From Pseudomonadota bacterium (GTDB lineage Bacteria; Pseudomonadota; Alphaproteobacteria; Rhizobiales; Rhizobiaceae): DNA of 64,000 nt. This document shows positions 61,964-64,000 of the stretch, one piece after another. Location: positions 124,001 through 188,000 of the forward strand of contig JAEXYH010000071.1 of assembly GCA_023451735.1 (NCBI GenBank). The letters run 5' to 3'. A model generated the notes under the pieces. The model saw nothing but the letters and a program-made list of their open reading frames with translations, had not been told where the DNA came from and did not search any database. Within the stretch, counting starts at the first letter, position 1. Each line of letters opens with the position of its first letter. The position numbers and the translations under genes were made by a program.

Positions 61964-61977
61964 CGATATATCGGTAT
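61964..61977. promoter_or_regulatory. Predicted GntR operator, site 2 (autoregulation)
   Basis: CGATATATCGGTAT lies 37 bases before the GntR start, in the 194-base gap after the permease gene. It shares the CGATATATCGGT core with sites 1 and 3. Confidence 0.6.
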
Positions 61978-62014
61978 GGCGCTGGCTGAAGCCGGTCATA
62001 GGAGGAGGGCCGAG

Positions 62015-62773
62015 ATGAACACACGTTTAAAGCAGTCCGGCTTCCTGCCGGGAAATGCTGCCAGTCAACCCAAGGCGCTGACGACCTATAATTACATCCG
62101 CCACGCGATTATCACGATGAAGATGGAGCCGGGCGCAACGATCAGCGAGAAGGAAACCTGCACGGAGCTCGGTGTATCGCGCACCCCGATGCGCGAGGCC
62201 GTGCTGCGGCTTGCGCAAGAGGGGCTGGTTAACGTGGTGCCGAGTGGCGGCACCTTCGTCAACAGCATCTCGCTGCGGGGGGTGATCGAGGGGCATCTCA
62301 TCCGTTCCAGCCTCGAACTGCGGATGGTGCGGCTTGCTGCGCGTTCCTATGACGTTGTCCGTGATCGGGATTTTGATCTTTTGATGTTTCTGCAGAGCGA
62401 TGCGGCTAAGCGTCAGGACGTTGACCAGTCCTTTGAAGTGGATAATGACTTTCACCGGCTGGTTTGCACGATGGCCGGTTTCCCGGATGTCTGGCAGACT
62501 ATTCACAATGCGACCGGACAGCTTGACCGGATAAGGCGCTTCGCTATCCCGCGTTCAGGTTATTTCGACGAAGTCGAACAGGAGCATCGGGCCATTTACG
62601 AAGCGATCAAGGCCGGCGATGCCGATCGCGCCCATGATCTCTTGCGGCAGCATCTCGATGACATCACGGCAGTCGTGGAGTATGTCGTTGCGGATCAGCC
62701 GGGCCTAATCGTGCAGGAACCCGGCTTTGATCTGTCGACGCTGGACGTCATGCTGGCGCCTCCGGCTCAATAG
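62015..62773 (+). CDS. GntR-family regulator with FCD domain
   Basis: The 252-residue regulator has a winged-helix N-terminus (ISEKETCTELGVSRTPMREAVLRLAQEGLVNVVPSGGTFV) and an FCD ligand-binding domain with the metal-binding set D-N-D-F-H, E-H-R and HLDD. FCD-GntR proteins sense sugar acids or other carboxylates. ATG 62015 with AGGAGGA ahead is chosen; the frame is open upstream but includes site 2. It is last in the transporter operon, and the predicted operator lies before it and its neighbours. Confidence 0.9.
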   Translation: MNTRLKQSGFLPGNAASQPKALTTYNYIRHAIITMKMEPGATISEKETCTELGVSRTPMREAVLRLAQEGLVNVVPSGGTFVNSISLRGVIEGHLIRSSLELRMVRLAARSYDVVRDRDFDLLMFLQSDAAKRQDVDQSFEVDNDFHRLVCTMAGFPDVWQTIHNATGQLDRIRRFAIPRSGYFDEVEQEHRAIYEAIKAGDADRAHDLLRQHLDDITAVVEYVVADQPGLIVQEPGFDLSTLDVMLAPPAQ

Positions 62774-63723
62774 CCGCTTTCACGACGACCGGGATTAAGC
62801 GGTTCCTGTCCTGCCAAAACCCGGGTGGCATTATCGAAAATCTGCGCGGCGACATCCTTTGGATTGGGCATGGATGCGATATGCGGCGTGGCGAAGATTT
62901 TGGGATGGTTCCATAACAGACTATCCTCGGGGAGAGGTTCCTTGAGGAAGACGTCGAGGACCGCACCGCGCAGATGGCCGCCGTCGATCGCAGCCAACAG
63001 GTCGGCCTCCACCATATGCTCGCCGCGACCCATATTGATGATTGCAGCGCCCGGTGGCAGGAGGGCGAACAGGCCTGCATTCAATATGCCGCGGGTGGCA
63101 TCGGTGAGAGGAAGCAGGCAGATCAGCGCATCGCAGCCGGACAAAAAATCCGGCAGTTGCCCATCGCCGCAATAAGTGGCGATTTCCGCCTCTTCCTTAG
63201 GCGAGCGCGCCCATGCGCGAACATTGTAGTTGAGGGCGCGCAGACTGCATCCGACGGTTCGTCCAATTGCGCCGAAGCCCAATATGCCGACCGTGTAATC
63301 CTGCGCCGCTATCTGTGCAAGGCGCTCCCAGCGTTTGCGTGCGGCGTTTTGCAGATGACGGTCCATTTCCCGGTGGAACAGCAGCACGGACCAGATCGCA
63401 TATTCCGCCATGCCAAGCGCATGCTGGCTGTCGACGACACGGCAGACGGGGACGGCGGGAAGGTTCGGATCGGCGAAGATGTTGTCCAGGCCCGCGGCGA
63501 TGCTGTGGACCATTTTCAGGTTCGGCATCTCCGCCAGAAGCCCATGCGGCGGGTTCCACGCTACGGCGACATCGGCGGTTTCGAAGCCGGGCTCGGGGTA
63601 AATGCTCAGCCGCACATTCAGGCCTGAAGCCTCGAATGCGGTTCTCAGAAAGGTGAGGTCGAGCGTGCTGCTGACTAGCGCGACGTGAGGGATCTTTGTG
63701 TCCGTCTGGCTCATCAATTCCAT
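62767..63723 (-). CDS. D-2-hydroxyacid dehydrogenase, glyoxylate/hydroxypyruvate reductase (GhrA) type
   Basis: The 318-residue enzyme has the NAD(P) motif GILGFGAIGRTVG, the substrate arginine in NMGRGEHM, Glu in LDVFLKEPLPEDS, and the catalytic histidine in TPHIASMP. The DNI/GLDN segment in VHSIAAGLDNI fits GhrA-like members, which reduce glyoxylate or hydroxypyruvate. It converges on the GntR gene (7-base overlap) and shares its upstream gap with the next gene. The start may also be TTG 63732, which has GAGG ahead. Confidence 0.88.
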   Translation of the reverse strand: MELMSQTDTKIPHVALVSSTLDLTFLRTAFEASGLNVRLSIYPEPGFETADVAVAWNPPHGLLAEMPNLKMVHSIAAGLDNIFADPNLPAVPVCRVVDSQHALGMAEYAIWSVLLFHREMDRHLQNAARKRWERLAQIAAQDYTVGILGFGAIGRTVGCSLRALNYNVRAWARSPKEEAEIATYCGDGQLPDFLSGCDALICLLPLTDATRGILNAGLFALLPPGAAIINMGRGEHMVEADLLAAIDGGHLRGAVLDVFLKEPLPEDSLLWNHPKIFATPHIASMPNPKDVAAQIFDNATRVLAGQEPLNPGRRESGY

Positions 63724-63891
63724 CTTTATCAAGACCTCATTGCTGCTGCTTATCTGTCTTCAAAGCATATGGCGTCGCGATTTTTCGCAATTGATTATTT
63801 TTTAAGCGGTCAGTTTTCAAGTTCAAGTTTTATGCAAAAAATCACCTGCCTTGCTTGACAGGTGCTAAAGCCCAGAGTCAAGATGATGCAT

Positions 63892-63905
63892 CGATATATC
63901 GGTAT
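63892..63905. promoter_or_regulatory. Predicted GntR operator, site 3 (divergent gap)
   Basis: CGATATATCGGTAT sits between the divergent GhrA-type gene and the gene starting at 63972, about 67 bases before the latter. The core is the same as sites 1 and 2. Confidence 0.6.
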
Positions 63906-63971
63906 ATTGTTGACCCGGTACGATCGCGAATTGACGTCTGCACGTAAACGAAAATCCATAAGGGGAACTTC

Positions 63972-64000
63972 ATGCGACGACTGATTTCTGCATCTTTAGC
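63972..64000 (+). CDS. Start of an exported protein (partial, cut by the window edge)
   Basis: ATG 63972 follows AGGGGA by 6 bases and encodes MRRLISASLA, the start of a typical signal peptide. Only about ten codons are in the window. Given the site 3 operator and the two neighbouring transporters, a periplasmic binding protein is likely but unproven. Confidence 0.6.

Noticed and set aside
1..64000. CRISPR array, prophage or intact insertion sequence
   Set aside because: No regularly spaced repeats, no transposase or integrase and no phage structural genes were seen in any part of the window.

Overview
The window looks like chromosomal DNA of an alphaproteobacterium of the family Rhizobiaceae (Rhizobium, Agrobacterium or Neorhizobium type). 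The evidence is a GC-rich base composition with rhizobial start and stop spacing, a DctBD pair, a RHE_PE00001-family gene, a mosaic intergenic repeat of the rhizobial type, a degraded plasmid-type ParB gene, and many stand-alone ABC transporters and sugar-acid enzymes. No rRNA, CRISPR array, prophage or intact insertion sequence was seen.

Layout. 0-4.4 kb: end of a DctB-type kinase, the DctD sigma-54 activator, and a soluble FtsK/SpoIIIE translocase. 4.4-8.2 kb (minus strand): an osmF-yehYXW-type osmoprotectant ABC transporter. 8.4-19 kb (plus strand): a complete selenocysteine/formate dehydrogenase island. fdoG is read through an internal UGA (Sec200) and is followed by fdoH, fdoI, fdhE, selA, a Sel1-repeat gene, selB, the tRNA-Sec gene selC lying inside the 3' end of the selB frame, and a 127-residue unknown gene starting 15 bases after the tRNA. 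selD lies 2 kb further on, on the minus strand, after a transglutaminase-like protein and a small exported protein. 23.3-26.6 kb (minus strand): a TPP riboswitch followed by ykoF-thiX-thiZ-thiY, a thiamine or pyrimidine-precursor importer. 26.7-33.7 kb: a TetR regulator, then a TonB receptor and a four-gene siderophore ABC importer. 33.8-35.1 kb: two overlapping receiver-domain proteins and a CBS-pair protein. 35.2-35.8 kb: gene debris.

36-48.5 kb is dominated by sugar-acid metabolism. It holds ureidoglycine aminohydrolase, uronate dehydrogenase, ketoglutarate-semialdehyde dehydrogenase, an enolase-superfamily enzyme and KduI. Among them lie an AI-2E family membrane protein, a NarL-type two-component pair, two small exported proteins, an orphan peptide-type binding protein and an SGNH hydrolase. 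49.2-55 kb (minus strand) is a run of CitMHS transporter, AtuA-family protein, its small partner domain, a two-subunit CoA-transferase and a thiolase. This reads as uptake and breakdown of an acid to acetyl-CoA. 55-56.7 kb is non-coding and contains a heavily frameshifted ParB-like pseudogene and two strong inverted repeats. 56.7-64 kb holds an SDR dehydrogenase, a PotDABC-type transporter and a GntR/FCD regulator, with a divergent GhrA-type reductase and the start of another exported protein. A shared 12-base core, CGATATATCGGT, lies in front of all three of these transcription units and is the likely operator of the GntR protein.

The most unusual features are the selB/selC overlap with a gene starting immediately behind the tRNA, the unstudied acid-degradation cluster, and the predicted three-site GntR regulon.
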